A stretch of 64,000 bases of DNA from Bemisia tabaci (taxonomy: Eukaryota; Arthropoda; Insecta; Hemiptera; Aleyrodidae): NCBI RefSeq assembly GCF_918797505.1, contig NC_092802.1, positions 16,017,883-16,081,882 of the forward strand, given 5' to 3'. This document shows positions 46,603 to 58,264 of this stretch, one piece after another. Position numbers and translations under genes: made by a program. The notes under the pieces were generated by a model. The model ran no database searches. It saw only the letters and a program-made list of their open reading frames with translations, and was not told the DNA's origin. Positions within the stretch are counted from its first letter, which is position 1. Each line of letters opens with the position of its first letter.

Positions 46603-47490
46603 GTTCCTAATTTGTTTAAGTTCCTTTTTTCTTCTTTTTCTATAAACTATTTGCTGTTATCCGACATTATAAACGAGTCGAATTCTAAAAGCCGTAGGAA
46701 CTTTCTTCAACTTATGACCGCATCCAAATAGTTGATGTTTAAATATCAAAGTAAGTAAATTTTTAGACTTGATAAAAAAATCTATTAATTCCTAATATTT
46801 GCAGCGTTGCCATCCACGTTCGATATTCTCAGCAGATATTGAAGCAACAAAATTTACATAATTGCGCATAATGATCTTAATACTCTCGATTTCATTCCGT
46901 CCATTGTTCCTGAGTTCCTAAAGTGCATTAAAAAACTCGGCGGACGAAATAAAAAACAATAAAAGAATCAACACCAAAAAAACAGAGAAAACACATAAGA
47001 AAGTCTTTTATTGGTGCACGTTTTGGCAGGCTAATAAGTTATTCTTGGCTCTCCAGAAAAAATGAAATAAGGAAAAAGAAAATAACAAGACGGCGGGTTG
47101 ACTCCACGTATTCACGCAGATAATAAACCCATTTCTCACAACATATTTTGGAAACAGGTTCGTACTTCGAAGACAATCATTACTCGCGCACAACATCATC
47201 TAAACTTCCGTTTATATGGATTAAAAATAATTATTTTACGACAGGGAAGAATACCCCGTGACCATAAATGCGGTGTCTGTTCGTCAGATTGTGCGAAAGG
47301 TGTTTCCCGTGGTGAGGTGTTATAAAATTAAAAATAAAAACTCGGAACATTAAACACTTAAAAAACGAGCTGTAAACAAAACAGTCGAGGCAATAAAACA
47401 GTTTACAGAATAAAACCAAGCACGTATCGCTCCTCTTTTCTTCGTTCTTTAAGTTTTTAAACAGAAATGCAACTCTGTCCTAAATTTGAA
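46603..47490. other. Unique AT-rich sequence
   Basis: No gene supported; short ORFs only. Confidence 0.45.
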
Positions 47491-47494
47491 TGAA

Positions 47495-47936
47495 GGTGAT
47501 TCGATGTACGCCATATTTTGTGCCAGAACGGCATGCGATATATCGCATAAATTGGTTCCATTTTTTCAGCTATACTCGTCATTTTTCTCCAATTTTGAGA
47601 TCGCAATTCTGTTGTCAGGAGACTAAAGCACTCACTCACCAATTTTAACAAAGAAATTCAACGTAATAAAGGCGTGGTTTTTTTAGAGAGAAAATATCGC
47701 ATTCGAGTGCAATTTCGATATCAGTATCGTATGCGATGTTTCCTCTCTAAAAAAACCACGAATTTAGTACGTTGAATTTCTTTGTTAAAATTGGTAAGTG
47801 TGTGCTTTAGTCTCCTGACAACAGAATTGCGATCTCAAAATTTGAGAAAAATAACGAATAGCTGAAGAAACGGAACCAATTGATGCGATAAATCACATGC
47901 CGTTCTGACACAAAATATGAAGTCCATCGAATCACC
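47495..47936. mobile_element. Foldback MITE N, copy 3
   Basis: 442 bp, ends GGTGATTCGATGTACGCC and GGAC-like inverse ending CGAATCACC; right flank TTAA (47937-47940), left flank TGAA (decayed). Contains GCGATATATCGCAT and central GTGCAATTTCGATATCAGTA. A little more diverged than N1. Confidence 0.87.
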
Positions 47937-48020
47937 TTAACCTTAAGCTTGGCCTAATCACATTCAGTGAGGCTTCCCACTGAAAGAAGAATGTTCCAGT
48001 GAGAGAGTTAAAAGGGAACT

Positions 48021-48275
48021 CTGCGCTGAGGAAAAACGCCGTATGAAAATTCGAGAGCTGCCTAATTTCCCTCGATAAAACATGTATTTTGACGACTCGC
48101 ACGCAAATTTTTCTTTGAAAATTTCAGATACTCTAGATTAAATTGCGTACAAAATTGCCTGACAATTTTGGAGAAAAATATTCACAATTTTCCTAATAAA
48201 TTCGGTTTTTATCGAAGAAAATTTGGCAACGTCTGAATGCTCTTATGGCGTTCTTCCTTAGCACGGCGGAACTAT
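48021..48275. mobile_element. MITE A, copy 6
   Basis: CTGCGCTGAGGAAAAACGCC at the left and TTCTTCCTTAGCACGGCGGA at the right. Same orientation and subtype as A7, sharing the GACGACTCG/GACGACATTCG block not seen in other copies. Confidence 0.8.
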
Positions 48276-48484
48276 AACGCGAGACGGGCAACCGGCTATT
48301 GAGCAGGAGAGCGCGAGGCCGCTGAGATGAGCATTCGCTTCAGTTTCGGTCCTATGTGCGCCCGCAGAGAGGCGAGTAGGCAAAATCACCACCGGAGAGG
48401 TCGAATAGTTATCGACCCGGAAATTAAGGATCACGTGTGGAAGAGCTTGCTCCAGTCTTTCCAGTCGTCGGTTTCGCGTCGCTA
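48276..48484 (+). other. Unique segment between two MITEs
   Basis: GC-richer than its flanks. The frame from 48327 reads RGRIVIDPEIKDHVWKSLLQ before running into MITE A7. It looks protein-like, but I recognise no family and no splice sites are established. Confidence 0.25.
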
Positions 48485-48740
48485 TACTGCCGTGCTGAGG
48501 AAGAACGCCGTATGAACATTCGAGAGTTGCCAAATTTTCTTTGTTAAAACATGTTTTTTGACGACATTCGTGTTTATTTTGTCTTAAAATTATCAGGTAT
48601 TTTTGATTAAATTAAGTACAAAATTGTCTGAAAATTATGGACATTTTTTTCCCACAATTTTCCTAATAAATTCGGTTTTTATTGAAGGAAACTTAGAAAC
48701 GTCCAGGGCTCATACTGTATTCTTCCTTAGCACGGTAGTA
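48485..48740. mobile_element. MITE A, copy 7
   Basis: 256 bp, ends TACTGCCGTGCTGAGG and CCTTAGCACGGTAGTA, TA on both sides (48483-48484, 48741-48742). Uninterrupted. Confidence 0.88.
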
Positions 48741-49471
48741 TATGTGCCTCTCCGCAGATAGACACGTAACTCTTCTTTTTGTTTTTAGTTTTATGTATTT
48801 ATTTCTGTGTTCGTTTTACCAGTCCTTATCATTATAGTTGCCAAAATACCCTCCAGTACCATGCCAACTATGCCATGGTTTACTCTTGCTTAAACGATGT
48901 CGAAAAATTCATTATCTATTATCATTAAACAATTTATTTGGGCAGATATTACTAATTTTTGTATTCAACTTACATCGAATGATTTTCAGCTTTTTTTATT
49001 TTTATAAAAGCATGGAAGTTTATGATGTCATGAACCAAAACTATTATTATCTTAGTGTTATTTCAATTAATTATTTCTATTTTTATTCAGTTTATAGTAA
49101 ATCGGTATTGATTCAACAGGAAAAAATTGGTTAATTGTATTAGGTTTAAAGGGCACCTTTGTTAAATTATTGATGCGCACGCCTGAAGACAACATTTTTT
49201 GGAGACCTCGCCACACTAAAAATCTAAAAACAGTGTAATTAAGCGAGGTAAAAGGTAAAGTTGCAGATGAAGGCTTTTTTTGGCCTATTATAATGATTTG
49301 TGAGCAAAATTCGGACATCATTTGTAAATTTTGACGTGTGAATTTACTTTGTGAGTTTTCGAGACGTAGGTTAGAATTGATGAAATAACTGATTAACTCC
49401 TCGGTCATTGGTTCTCATTTGGCGACTTTGGTCATCGACTTTCATGCAATAAAGAAGATAGCAATTCTGTG
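48741..49471. other. AT-rich unique sequence
   Basis: No gene supported; ORFs of 98 and 113 codons on opposite strands without known domains. Confidence 0.4.
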
Positions 49472-49702
49472 CACTGGAAAAAAATGCACATTGGATCTAG
49501 AGTCAAGACTCTTGAAAACATTGACAAGGAAAAATACTCTTGATTCAATCAGATTTTTGCTTAAATCAAAACGAAATCCGCTCAAATTAAGAGCCTTGGT
49601 TCTTGATTTAAGCAAAAATCCGATTAAATCAAGAGTATTTTTCCTTGTCGATGTTCTTAGGAGTCTGGACTCTAGATCCAATGTACCTTTTTTTTCCAGT
49701 AT
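49472..49702. mobile_element. MITE U, copy 3, complete
   Basis: CACTGGAAAAAAATGCACAT at the left, TTTTTTTTCCAGT at the right. The arms ATTGGATCTAGAGTCAAGAC and GACTCTAGATCCAAT are inverse, and the centre pairs AAATCAAAACGAAATCCGCT with its diverged inverse. Palindromic ORFs on both strands (79 and 117 codons) are by-products. Confidence 0.88.
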
Positions 49703-50400
49703 GTCTCTGTCTTATATTTTGTCCGCTGATGCCCCTCCCCCCCCCCCCAACTATAATATTTTCAGTCCCTAGAACCTCAGCTCATCACACTATCTTATTT
49801 TTAAACCACCCCTCAGATGAGGAAACAAATTTCCGACCTCCAGTGAAGAAAAAAATCTAATACTCAAGCGTTTAGAAAACAATTCAAAACGCGCGAAAAA
49901 AACTCGGAAAGCTAGCCGCGGGGGGTGCCTAGCGGAACGCGGCTGCTTAGCAGACCGGAAGTGAGGAATCCGGAGGGGAGGCTGTTGACAGGGCGGGGGG
50001 TGGAGGTGGGGGAGGGGCGCGTCAAATCCTGACCCCGGCCAAGTGTTGAAGTGTCGAGGGCTCGCACTCGGGGGGGTGGCGCGAAGGGGTGGGGCGAGGG
50101 GAGGTGTAAATATCTACTTGTTGCACCATTGTTACCCTCATTGTGTCGGCTTATACGCCTTATAAAACAAAGGGTGGCTCACCCCTTCGCTGCGCCGAGC
50201 TATTAGTGGCGCTGTTTCCGGTTCGTGCGCATCGAGGTCTATTTCCGGCTAATTTGCCGCTGTCCCTCTGTTGGGGGATGCAAATGATTTTTGAAAAAGG
50301 AATGTTTTGATTTGTTTGTGACTTAATGGCTGAAATAAAGGAAATTTGCGCCCTTATTAGATGCGTTGTTAGACCCGATGAAATGAGCTCTGTTGGCGCG
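49703..50400. other. GC-rich unique sequence
   Basis: C-run at about 49737-49748 and G-rich 49980-50105. No gene supported. Confidence 0.4.
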
Positions 50401-50635
50401 CACTGGAAGAAAAAAAAAAACAAAAGTGGATCTAGAGTCCAGACTCTTAAAAAGATCGACAAGAAAAAATACTCTTGATTCAATCAGATTTAAGCTTAAA
50501 TCAAGAACCGAGCCTCTTAATTTGAGCGGATTTCCTTTTGATTAAGCTTAAATCTGCTTGAATCATTAGTCCTTTTTCTTGTTAATGTTTTCAAGAGTCT
50601 GGACTCTAGATCCAATGTGTTTTTTTTTCCCTGTG
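50401..50635. mobile_element. MITE U, copy 4
   Basis: CACTGGAAGAAAAAAAAA at the left, TTTTTTTTCCCTGTG at the right, with CG directly outside both ends. Arms as in U3. Confidence 0.86.
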
Positions 50636-52125
50636 CGAACTTTAAATAACTCAATTTACATTGAATTTTGGGCGGAACAAGTCTAAATATTTTGCTTCAC
50701 TGTCATTTGATATATAGCATGATGTATCCTCTCCTTTCAAGTTTATAATCAGGATTCGCTTTGTTTTAAACATGATTTTTGCCGACTTTAATTAGCACAC
50801 CTATTGTGTCGTGGCAAATCCCAGCGTCAGTTTTATTTAATTATTTTTTTTCAGCGTGGACAATAATTCAACCATTTTTTCACACTTTTTTTGTAACCAT
50901 CCCTATTTATTTTTAACAAAATATAACAAAGTTGAACGGAGACTTGCATTTTTTGACGAAGATAGTTGTTGCAGAATTATGCAAAATACACCACTTTGTT
51001 AGATTTACTTTTTAGAAATGTAATTTGATCGACTGAAGTCACCACACTTTATTTCATGTTAGTCAAATAATTGTTAAAAAACCGAGTAGCGAACGAGATA
51101 TCGAGGAACTTCAACAGCGGATCTTACTGAAACTCTGAAATTCTCGCATATTTTGATAGGCTCAAAATAGCCACCCTTCAACGTCTCCGCAACTGACACA
51201 CTGGTACTATGTCACATCCCCACGTTGCAAAGTTGATACTGAAAATAATTGATACTAGAAAATTTTTAATGTTGCCAATTTATCCTTTGAAATATTGAAT
51301 TTTATTTTGACCTCGATTGAATATATCACGAATACTAATGAGAAGCAATGTTATTGGACTAACCTATACATGATCTTGGTTAAATGTGCGCCTTATTTTT
51401 GGTGCTTATATTGTAAAAATAGCACATTCTAAATCATCAAAAGAGTGCTGTTTCACGGGACGGATTAGTCGATATTATTTTTTATTCAATAGTAAATACT
51501 CTGTAATTATGTCGTTATATTGTAAGATTTACGATAATTTTACGACATGACTTAACACAGAGTTAATTTACATGATTTTTGCATCATTTGGCAACAACCT
51601 AGATGTTCCGCTGTGCTTCCATTTGTGTGACATATATTTCGCAGTTCGCTTGTAGCCGGAATTTAGGAATGAACATTTGCCCCTTTTATTTTTAATTTTT
51701 TGCGATAGTTCCAGGTTAACCGACCTCAGCTGGCTCGCGTCATGTTTTTAGAGATAACAACTTCCCATATTGTGTCGAGAGTTGAAATCTTATGGTTAAT
51801 TCTGTTTCGTTTGGTCGAATCGACACAAAGGAGAAATTTCCTCGCCTCTGCTAAATATAAATATTCAACCCGTAGTTTTTATCTAGGTTAAAATATATTT
51901 GTCGTTTCTGAGACGAAGTGACGTGATTCCATTGTAATGTTGCAAACCTTACTCAACATGTTCAATTTATTACAAGATTTTGACCGTGCAATTTTTTTCA
52001 TAGACTTCTGATTTTTGCGTGCAATCGGAAGAAAAATTAATGCAATTTTCAGCCAGGGGCGTCCTAAAGTTGTTCGTAAAATTTCAACGAGTGATTAGGA
52101 ACTTTGCGATACTCTTTTATTGGGA
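50636..52125. other. 1.5 kb AT-rich stretch without recognised elements
   Basis: I see no repeat of any family in this window and no ORF of 60 codons or more. This is the longest such stretch. Could be ordinary intron or intergenic DNA. Confidence 0.45.
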
Positions 52126-52129
52126 AACG

Positions 52130-52385
52130 AAGTATTGAGATAAGGTATATGCACTGCATTTTGCAACGATTCTATTGGTTAAAACGGATGCAATGGTTAT
52201 AGAATGAGAGGAACAATGATAGACTAGACATAGGTTCTCTCGTGGACGGTCGTTAGTTAGTCTATTACTTACTTCCTTTGTCTATTGCAACCTCACACTT
52301 CCTCCGATAGGATCGCACCATTTTCTCTTTGTCCTCTTTGTCTATTGCCTTGTCTATCGATATTAATAATCAGCCCCCTGGACTT
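52130..52385. mobile_element. Element J, possible partial copy
   Basis: GATTCTATTGGTTAAAACGG at the left and TTTGTCTATTGCCTTGTCTA...AATCAGCCCCC at the right recall the ends of J (55622-56353). Match is partial. Confidence 0.5.
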
Positions 52386-53564
52386 CGGGTCCTACATGCG
52401 CAGTTTTGTTCTCCGTAGGATGTTAACGATGGACACTAATTTTTAATTGATTAATTGATAATGGGCTTTTCCAACGTTTTTAACGTAAAATTTCAATGAA
52501 CAAACATAGCTGGTCAATTCTTGGCCCATTTAGTGTTGGCGTCCGGCGCAGCCACACCAGTCGGAATAGATTGTTCAGGCCGACGGACTAAAAATTATTG
52601 GTGCGAAAATCGCAAACAACGCCGTTACGATTGGACCGCGGCGTTTGGTATTTTGACCTCGTTATGGGCCCCCAATAAATCGAGCGAGGAGTGCAGTTAG
52701 TGGACGCGGAAACAGAGTCAACAATCACCCGTCACCGGTCAACAGTCAACAGTCAACAGTCAACAATCGGCTCAACCCTGGCGCATTGCTGTCGTTGCAA
52801 CCTGTAAACGACGGTGCCAGCTCGGACAAAGGTGAAATGGACCCCTAGATAATGTAAGAATTATCCCACCGAGCGGAACACTCATTTCCTCGTCTAAATT
52901 TTGTGTAAAACAAGTTAAATACATCATCGAGACTCAAAAAAAGTTTAATATATCGAGACTCACAAAAATCATTTCTGAAATGAGAGAATATTGTAAGTTA
53001 TTTTTTATAGGTATCAGTGAATCCAAGCTTCCTACACCAGTCCCATCGTTTGGGCAGAGTTGGCGATTTTGTCAACGTGCGTTGAAATGCAGAAAAAACT
53101 AAAATTCTCGATATGTAGAATAAAAGCTCACAATTAGGCATAATAATGATACACCGAACATCATATCCCCCGAGGGGAAAATTCTGTTTGAATGAGATTT
53201 TCCTATCCATGTGGATTAAAAGTGAAATTCCACCCACTCTGATAAAATCATTGGCTTTGTCGTCACAGCTTGTGCGATTAACCACAATCTGTTTGAGGTA
53301 AAATAATCGTAAATAAGCACTCAGTATCACAAACATGTCCTTCTCTCTCTCTCTGATGCACAATACGTACATATTTGTTCAGAAAACTTCAGCACGATGC
53401 AAAATGAATTAATTCAATCGTAATTTGATAAATATGCATTTTGCATCGATAAATCCACTACTTAAAATGAATGCACGTTCAATTATTTGTGGAATAGATT
53501 TATCACAACATAGACAGCTAAAATCCACGCTTAGTCTGTATAAGAGTATTCATAAATTACGTAA
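52386..53564. other. Unique sequence with a heptamer repeat
   Basis: Positions 52737-52766 hold about four copies of AGTCAAC. A 124-codon minus-strand ORF (52998-53372) has no known domain. Confidence 0.4.
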
Positions 53565-53655
53565 CGCACTTTTTCGACCTTTCCAACCTTTCCGACTTTT
53601 TCGACATTTTCGACCTTTTCGACCTTTTCGACTTTTTTGACCTTTTCAACCTCTT
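53565..53655. repeat. Nine-base minisatellite, CGACCTTTT type
   Basis: About nine units of (C/T)GACCTTTT or close variants in a row. On the minus strand it translates to a VEK-repeat, the reason for an apparent 62-codon ORF. Confidence 0.9.
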
Positions 53656-53885
53656 CCTCCGTTGTAACACTTTCCTGGCTTAGGTCCCAATCATTCAACG
53701 CGTAAAAACGCCATGGCATAACGCCGCCCCCCCCCCCCCCGAGCGTATGTAATTTATGAAGGGCCCCCTTCGCCTTTTTTTGCGAAAAGTAAGAGACAAA
53801 ACTAGAAATTGAGCAATACTTGATTTATTAATCAATGTCGGTGTACTTTCCGATCGGATACACTCGGCGCCCAATCAGCAGTTCT
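53656..53885. other. No gene; C14 run
   Basis: Homopolymer C at 53727-53740. Nothing else recognised. Confidence 0.45.
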
Positions 53886-54125
53886 CCCATTTATCGGAAC
53901 GAGTTCCGACTTCCGGAACATTTGGGATATTCCTGAATTTTTCCCGGAACTTTTGAGATATTCTCGAAATTTTCCCGGAACTTTTGAGATATTCTTGATT
54001 TTTTCCTCGGAAATTTTTGAAATACCCAAATCTTTCGGATCTTTTGCATTTTCCGGAACTTTTTCAGAACTTTTGAAAAATCAAAAGAAAATCTCGGAAC
54101 ATTTGACGAACATGGAATAGGAGCA
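53886..54125. repeat. Relative of the 26 kb CCGGAACTT repeat
   Basis: Shares CCTGAATTTTTCCCGGAACT, GAAATACCCAAA and GGATCTTTTGCATTT with 26260-26600, and has an extra 30-bp internal duplication (CCCGGAACTTTTGAGATATT at 53942 and 53972). It lacks the TTAGG block. Confidence 0.78.
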
Positions 54126-54452
54126 CTGCCATCGAGGCAACACGGCGGAAGTTGACTCTGTGAGGGTGATCGGATTATCGATAGCGAAAGAGGGAAAGGG
54201 GTGGGGGACGCGCGCCTAATGGTCAAGTAAACCCGTGCGACCCAGTGAAGGATGGACGGCTGGAATTGGACGCGGACTGTGGCAGCGGACCGGACCTGAA
54301 ACCGCGGACCGTTCCGCGATTCGCGACTCAATTAAGAACTCAACCCGCGGTATGGACCTGAATCCGATCCGATACTCCATGCTCCGATATTTGATTGTCG
54401 ATTTGAATGGCAAATCCTGCGCTCCGCTCTACGGCATTGTTGTCGAACTTGC
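54126..54452. other. No feature recognised
   Basis: GC-richer unique sequence; overlapping ORFs have no known domain. Confidence 0.4.
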
Positions 54453-54784
54453 TAGTTGTAACTGGAGTCCCTTTAGACTGAGAGTCAAGACAATGTGAAT
54501 CCATTCCTGATTGGTTCCTGTATTTTAGGCCTCCACAGTGTCAAAAACGGGAATAAAGATTACATTCTCACCGATTGCAAAGACTATAATCTGGAATGGA
54601 CCAAGGATTTACGGGTTCGACAAGGAACAAACGGAAGGAGAGAAGGAACGGAGAAACGAATTTGAGAATGGGCCGATCGAAGATTACGAAAAACGTTCAA
54701 TTTCTGTAATCTTTATTCCCGTTTGTGACTCCATGAGGGGGTGTTGTCTCAACTCTCAGTTTAAAGGGACTCTAGTTGTAACTG
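54453..54784. mobile_element. MITE K, copy 2, with 12-bp direct repeats
   Basis: The element, 54465-54772 (308 bp), has ends GAGTCCCTTTAGACTGAGAG and CTCTCAGTTTAAAGGGACTC. TAGTTGTAACTG lies outside both ends (54453-54464, 54773-54784). Internal AACGGGAATAAAGATTAC blocks are inverse, as in K1. The right repeat is followed by GAGTCC again. Confidence 0.9.
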
Positions 54785-54799
54785 GAGTCCTGTTGTCCT

Positions 54800-54960
54800 G
54801 TTGAACTGTGTTGGCGCAATGCGTGAAGTATTCATGCAGTCTTGTAGGCGCTATGCGTTTCAAGCCGACTGCTGCTGACCGCAGTGTGTTTGACGCAATG
54901 CGCGAAGTATTCATCCAGTCTTGTAGGCGCTATGCGCTTCATGCCGACCATTTTGTCATA
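54800..54960 (-). mobile_element. hAT-like element D, copy 4, subrepeats only
   Basis: Two subrepeats (GCAATGCG(T/C)GAAGTATTCAT at 54818 and 54895, spacing 77) without either D terminus. Confidence 0.8.
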
Positions 54961-55124
54961 TCTTCTCCAATAATTGTTCAATTTGTCAACCAAGTTTATC
55001 CTCGTGTTCAGTTCACTAAGTATAGTTTCCACTTGAACACGAAATTCATCAAATTTCAGGCACCTGCAAATTCTTTATTCATGTCTCCGTTCCTTTTCTC
55101 AAATATAATTATATATTTCCTCTA

Positions 55125-55187
55125 AAATACGGGAACCAATCGGAAATTGATTCATATTGTCTTGACTCTCAGTATAAAGGGACTCCA
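55125..55187. mobile_element. Right-end fragment of MITE K
   Basis: AAAATACGGGAACCAATCGG through TCAGTATAAAGGGACTCCAG matches the right 60 bases of K1. Confidence 0.75.
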
Positions 55188-55621
55188 GCCAAATCCGACA
55201 TCGCGGCAAAGACATTAGAATACGCGGGGCCCTGTACCTCGCTGATATACATAGACCCATGTAATGGCTCTATCGTCGCTCCACCGGCGAAAGAGCGTAA
55301 CCGCACCCCAACATGAGCACGGAAAGCATGGAGTTTTACGGAGTCCAGGGCTCATCTCACAACTCAGTTATGCTGTTATGTCGGAAGAGCGGCGCTATGT
55401 GGAGTCCGCGGAGACTGAACCGGGGAGACGGACAGTTATAAATTCATCTGGTCGGAGTCTTAATTGGAATATTGTCTCTTCATCCATCGGCTCAAACGCC
55501 AATCTCTCCACGAAAAGGAACGGGGAGACCCCGCCGCCATCCGCAACTCTTGGGTCTTGTCCCCGCTGTCCCTCCGGTTGCCTAGTTTACCGGTTTCGCT
55601 CGAGTTTCCCGATGCAGGAAC
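55188..55621. other. No feature recognised
   Basis: A 124-codon ORF (55264-55638) without known domains. Confidence 0.4.
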
Positions 55622-56353
55622 TGCGGGCTGAGTATTGAAATTGATAGATGAAGCTATAGACAAAGAGGGCGTGGGGGTATGGAGCAATCCTATTGGTTGA
55701 AATGTGTGGTTCTTAAGGTGACTCGTCAAGCTCAAAAGAAGTGGTCGAACTGGCATGCGATATATCGCATCTTTTAGGTCAAAAATCTCGGCAGATTTTA
55801 AATTTTCAGCAAAAAAAAAAGAGGACGATTACCCCTGCGCATGAGCCTAAAGAATCATTCTAAACCCAAAAATCAGAAAAATTTAGAGAAATGAAAGCAG
55901 AATAGTGTTTGGAAAAAAACCTCGCATTCGATACAGCTATCGATTTCTGTATCGAATGCGAGGTTTTTTTCCAAACATTTATCTGCATAGGGAAACTAAG
56001 CATTACAATAAGCTCTCCGACCACTTGAATTTCGGTCTTTGTTACGGTTCGTTCTAAGACTCTACTGGACCGATTTCCATGAATGTTGCGGCAATTGAAA
56101 TTGGTATGGATGAAGCTATGGACAGAGAAGAAAATTGGAAAATGAAGCGATTTTATTGGTGGATGCGAGTGGTTTCAATGGACAAAAGCGCTGAGTAATT
56201 GACCAACGATAACCCACGAGAGACCCCACAGTTTTTCCATAATTTTTTTCCATTGTCGATAAGAACCTTCCATTTCAACCAATAAGATACCGCCATTTTC
56301 CTTTCGTCTTGTTTGTCTATAGCTTTGTCTATCAATTTCAATTATCAGCCCGC
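55622..56353. mobile_element. Inverted-repeat element J
   Basis: The ends GCGGGCTGAGTATTGAAATT and AATTTCAATTATCAGCCCGC are inverted, continuing as GATAGA-AAGCTATAGACAAA. A third, diverged copy of this block lies inside (about 56092-56150). The left part hosts an N-like sequence with TTAAGGTGACTCG (55713) and GCGATATATCGCATC. Confidence 0.72.
55908..55975. repeat. Perfect 29-bp stem hairpin
   Basis: TTTGGAAAAAAACCTCGCAT...GATACAG pairs exactly with its inverse across the ten-base loop CTATCGATTT. It is the centre of an N-like foldback (ATCGAATGCGA is shared with N1), embedded in element J. Confidence 0.9.
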
Positions 56354-56844
56354 TCAGAGCTACGTAGGCTCGGGAGTGAAATACACTCCTGATTCCCCTA
56401 GGCTATTTTTAACAGTGCTAACACCCCCTTTAAATAAGTTAAGATCTTTACAAATGTATTCAAGATTACCCTACACACATAACGCGTCATCATATTCAAC
56501 CCCGATACCGCCTCGACGTCGGAGCAACGTCATAGGGTGACGCGGGGTGTCGAAAATCGGAAGTGGAATCCGAGAACGTGGCGGAAACAAGATAAGGCGA
56601 AGACAAAAAACAGACAGTCAATCAGTGCACAATGATCCCCCGGCGAAAGCACCCCCCGCTCCTTTTGCAAAAACAGCGGAACCCCTATGAAAACTACCCA
56701 CCGGATACGCGGTTCCTACCTACGGGGGGTGAAAACTGCAAGTAACGGCCGGGATAATGAGTCCCGCCAACCGCGGGGAACGACAGGGGTGTCACCATTA
56801 ATAAACAGAGACTTAACTCGGCCGCTGGTAGTGCCGGGCTAATT
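56354..56844. other. No feature recognised
   Basis: Unique sequence, GC-richer; 75-codon ORF without known domain. Confidence 0.4.
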
Positions 56845-56977
56845 GAACGTATTTCTATCAAACGGAACTATGTGCATTAAGACATGAGCCCTGAGATCCA
56901 TAAGAATATGTGCATAGCAGGGCTCACGTCATAATGCACATAGTTCCGTTTGGTAGAAATACGTCCAATTGAACGTA
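56845..56977. repeat. Short foldback hairpin
   Basis: TTGAACGTATTTCTATCAAA and CGGAACTATGTGCATTA pair with TAATGCACATAGTTCCG and TTTGGTAGAAATACGTCCAA at the right. Arms about 55 bp with few mismatches, ending at paired AGCCCTG/CAGGGCT words. Confidence 0.87.
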
Positions 56978-56978
56978 A

Positions 56979-57334
56979 TAACCGGGGGGGATGCCAGATT
57001 GCATGGAATTTTCGTCAAAAATTTAGAATGACCTTGTCACTGGTTTCTTTTGCTCAGGATGTCCTGTATGAATGAACGGAATGCAAAGGGGGAGTGTGAA
57101 AAATCAGCGTAGGAAAAACCCTTAAAAGAAACGATGCACTGTGGAAAAAAGTTCGGTTATAAAGAGTGATCCAAAAATCTCGCACCACACTTTTTGCCCC
57201 TTGGGTCATAGGTGGATCCAGACACGTCAAACAGGGGAGGGAGGCGCAAGGGGGTCCGGAGACCTTTACCAGAGAGACCAATAGAACTGGGACGTGCAAA
57301 ACCCGCTAATGCCCATTTTTCCAGTCTTAAGTTT
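56979..57334. other. No feature recognised
   Basis: Unique sequence, no supported gene. Confidence 0.4.
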
Positions 57335-58264
57335 TTTGAGTTCAGGGCCGGATTAAGGGGGTGGCCACATGGGCCGCGGTCCATGGCGGCAAATCTATAG
57401 GGGGCGGCAAATTTTGCAATTTTTTTTAAATGTAGGTATAAGAAAAATCTAATTTAGAAAAAAAATTACCTACAAACGAGAAAAGGCAACAAAATCTCTC
57501 ATTTCCTGTGAGTATAATAATTTCTAATTTTATCGTCTTTCAGATATACAAGAGACAGCACCTTTAATTATTCAAGTCAAGAGAGAAACCAAATAGTTAA
57601 AACACGCAATTTGGCCCGGAACGGCGCGACTATATTAGAGAGAAATGATGACGAGGACTTGAGATGAAGGGGAGAAGCCCTCGGCGCGGCGATCGGCATG
57701 TAACACATATTAGCGCCTACAAGACTGCACGAATACTTCACGCATTGCATCAAACAGAGCGCGGTCATTGCGGTCAGCGTAAAACGTATAGCGCCTACAA
57801 AACAGCGTGAATACTTCACGCATTGCGTCAAACACAGTGCGTTCAGCAGCGGTCGGCGTGAAACTCACAGCGCCTACAAGACTGTCGGAATACTTCACGC
57901 ATTGCACCAAACAGGGTGCGGTCAGCGCGGCGCGGCGGCGGAAGTTAAAATCATTATTCAACATTTATGTTTGTTCTTTCATAATTATTTCGTTCATTTC
58001 TTATGACTGGAAGGCCTTGTCCACACAGAGATAGGTTTACGAAACTTAACTTTCGCACAAAGCTCCGTGAACTTTTGCTAGTAGTGTTGACAGGGCTTTC
58101 GCAAAAAATGTGTCCAACACGAGTAAACGCGTCTTATGCACCCCTCCCCCACTGGCACGTTCATTTGATGGTTTTTATTGATGTTTCAAAACGAATGAGA
58201 AGGGGACGGCAAAATACAGGCGGCCCATGGGCGGCAAGTAGATAAATCCGGCCCTGTTTGAGTT
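57335..58264 (+). mobile_element. hAT-like element D, copy 5, complete with 8-bp duplication
   Basis: The element is 57343-58256 (914 bp): CAGGGCCGGATTAAGGGGGT at the left, GATAAATCCGGCCCTG at the right. TTTGAGTT lies directly outside both ends (57335-57342, 58257-58264), as expected for hAT. Three subrepeats of about 80 bp sit in the middle (57711-57930). It inserted at the edge of the hairpin at 58260. ORFs of 75-84 codons are subrepeat translations; there is no transposase. Confidence 0.94.

Noticed and set aside
53531..53719. VEK-repeat protein (62 codons)
   Set aside because: Produced by a nine-base minisatellite; the repeat runs in frame only because nine is divisible by three.
57711..57930. 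CRISPR array
   Set aside because: The units are contiguous tandem subrepeats with no unique spacers, inside a eukaryotic transposon.
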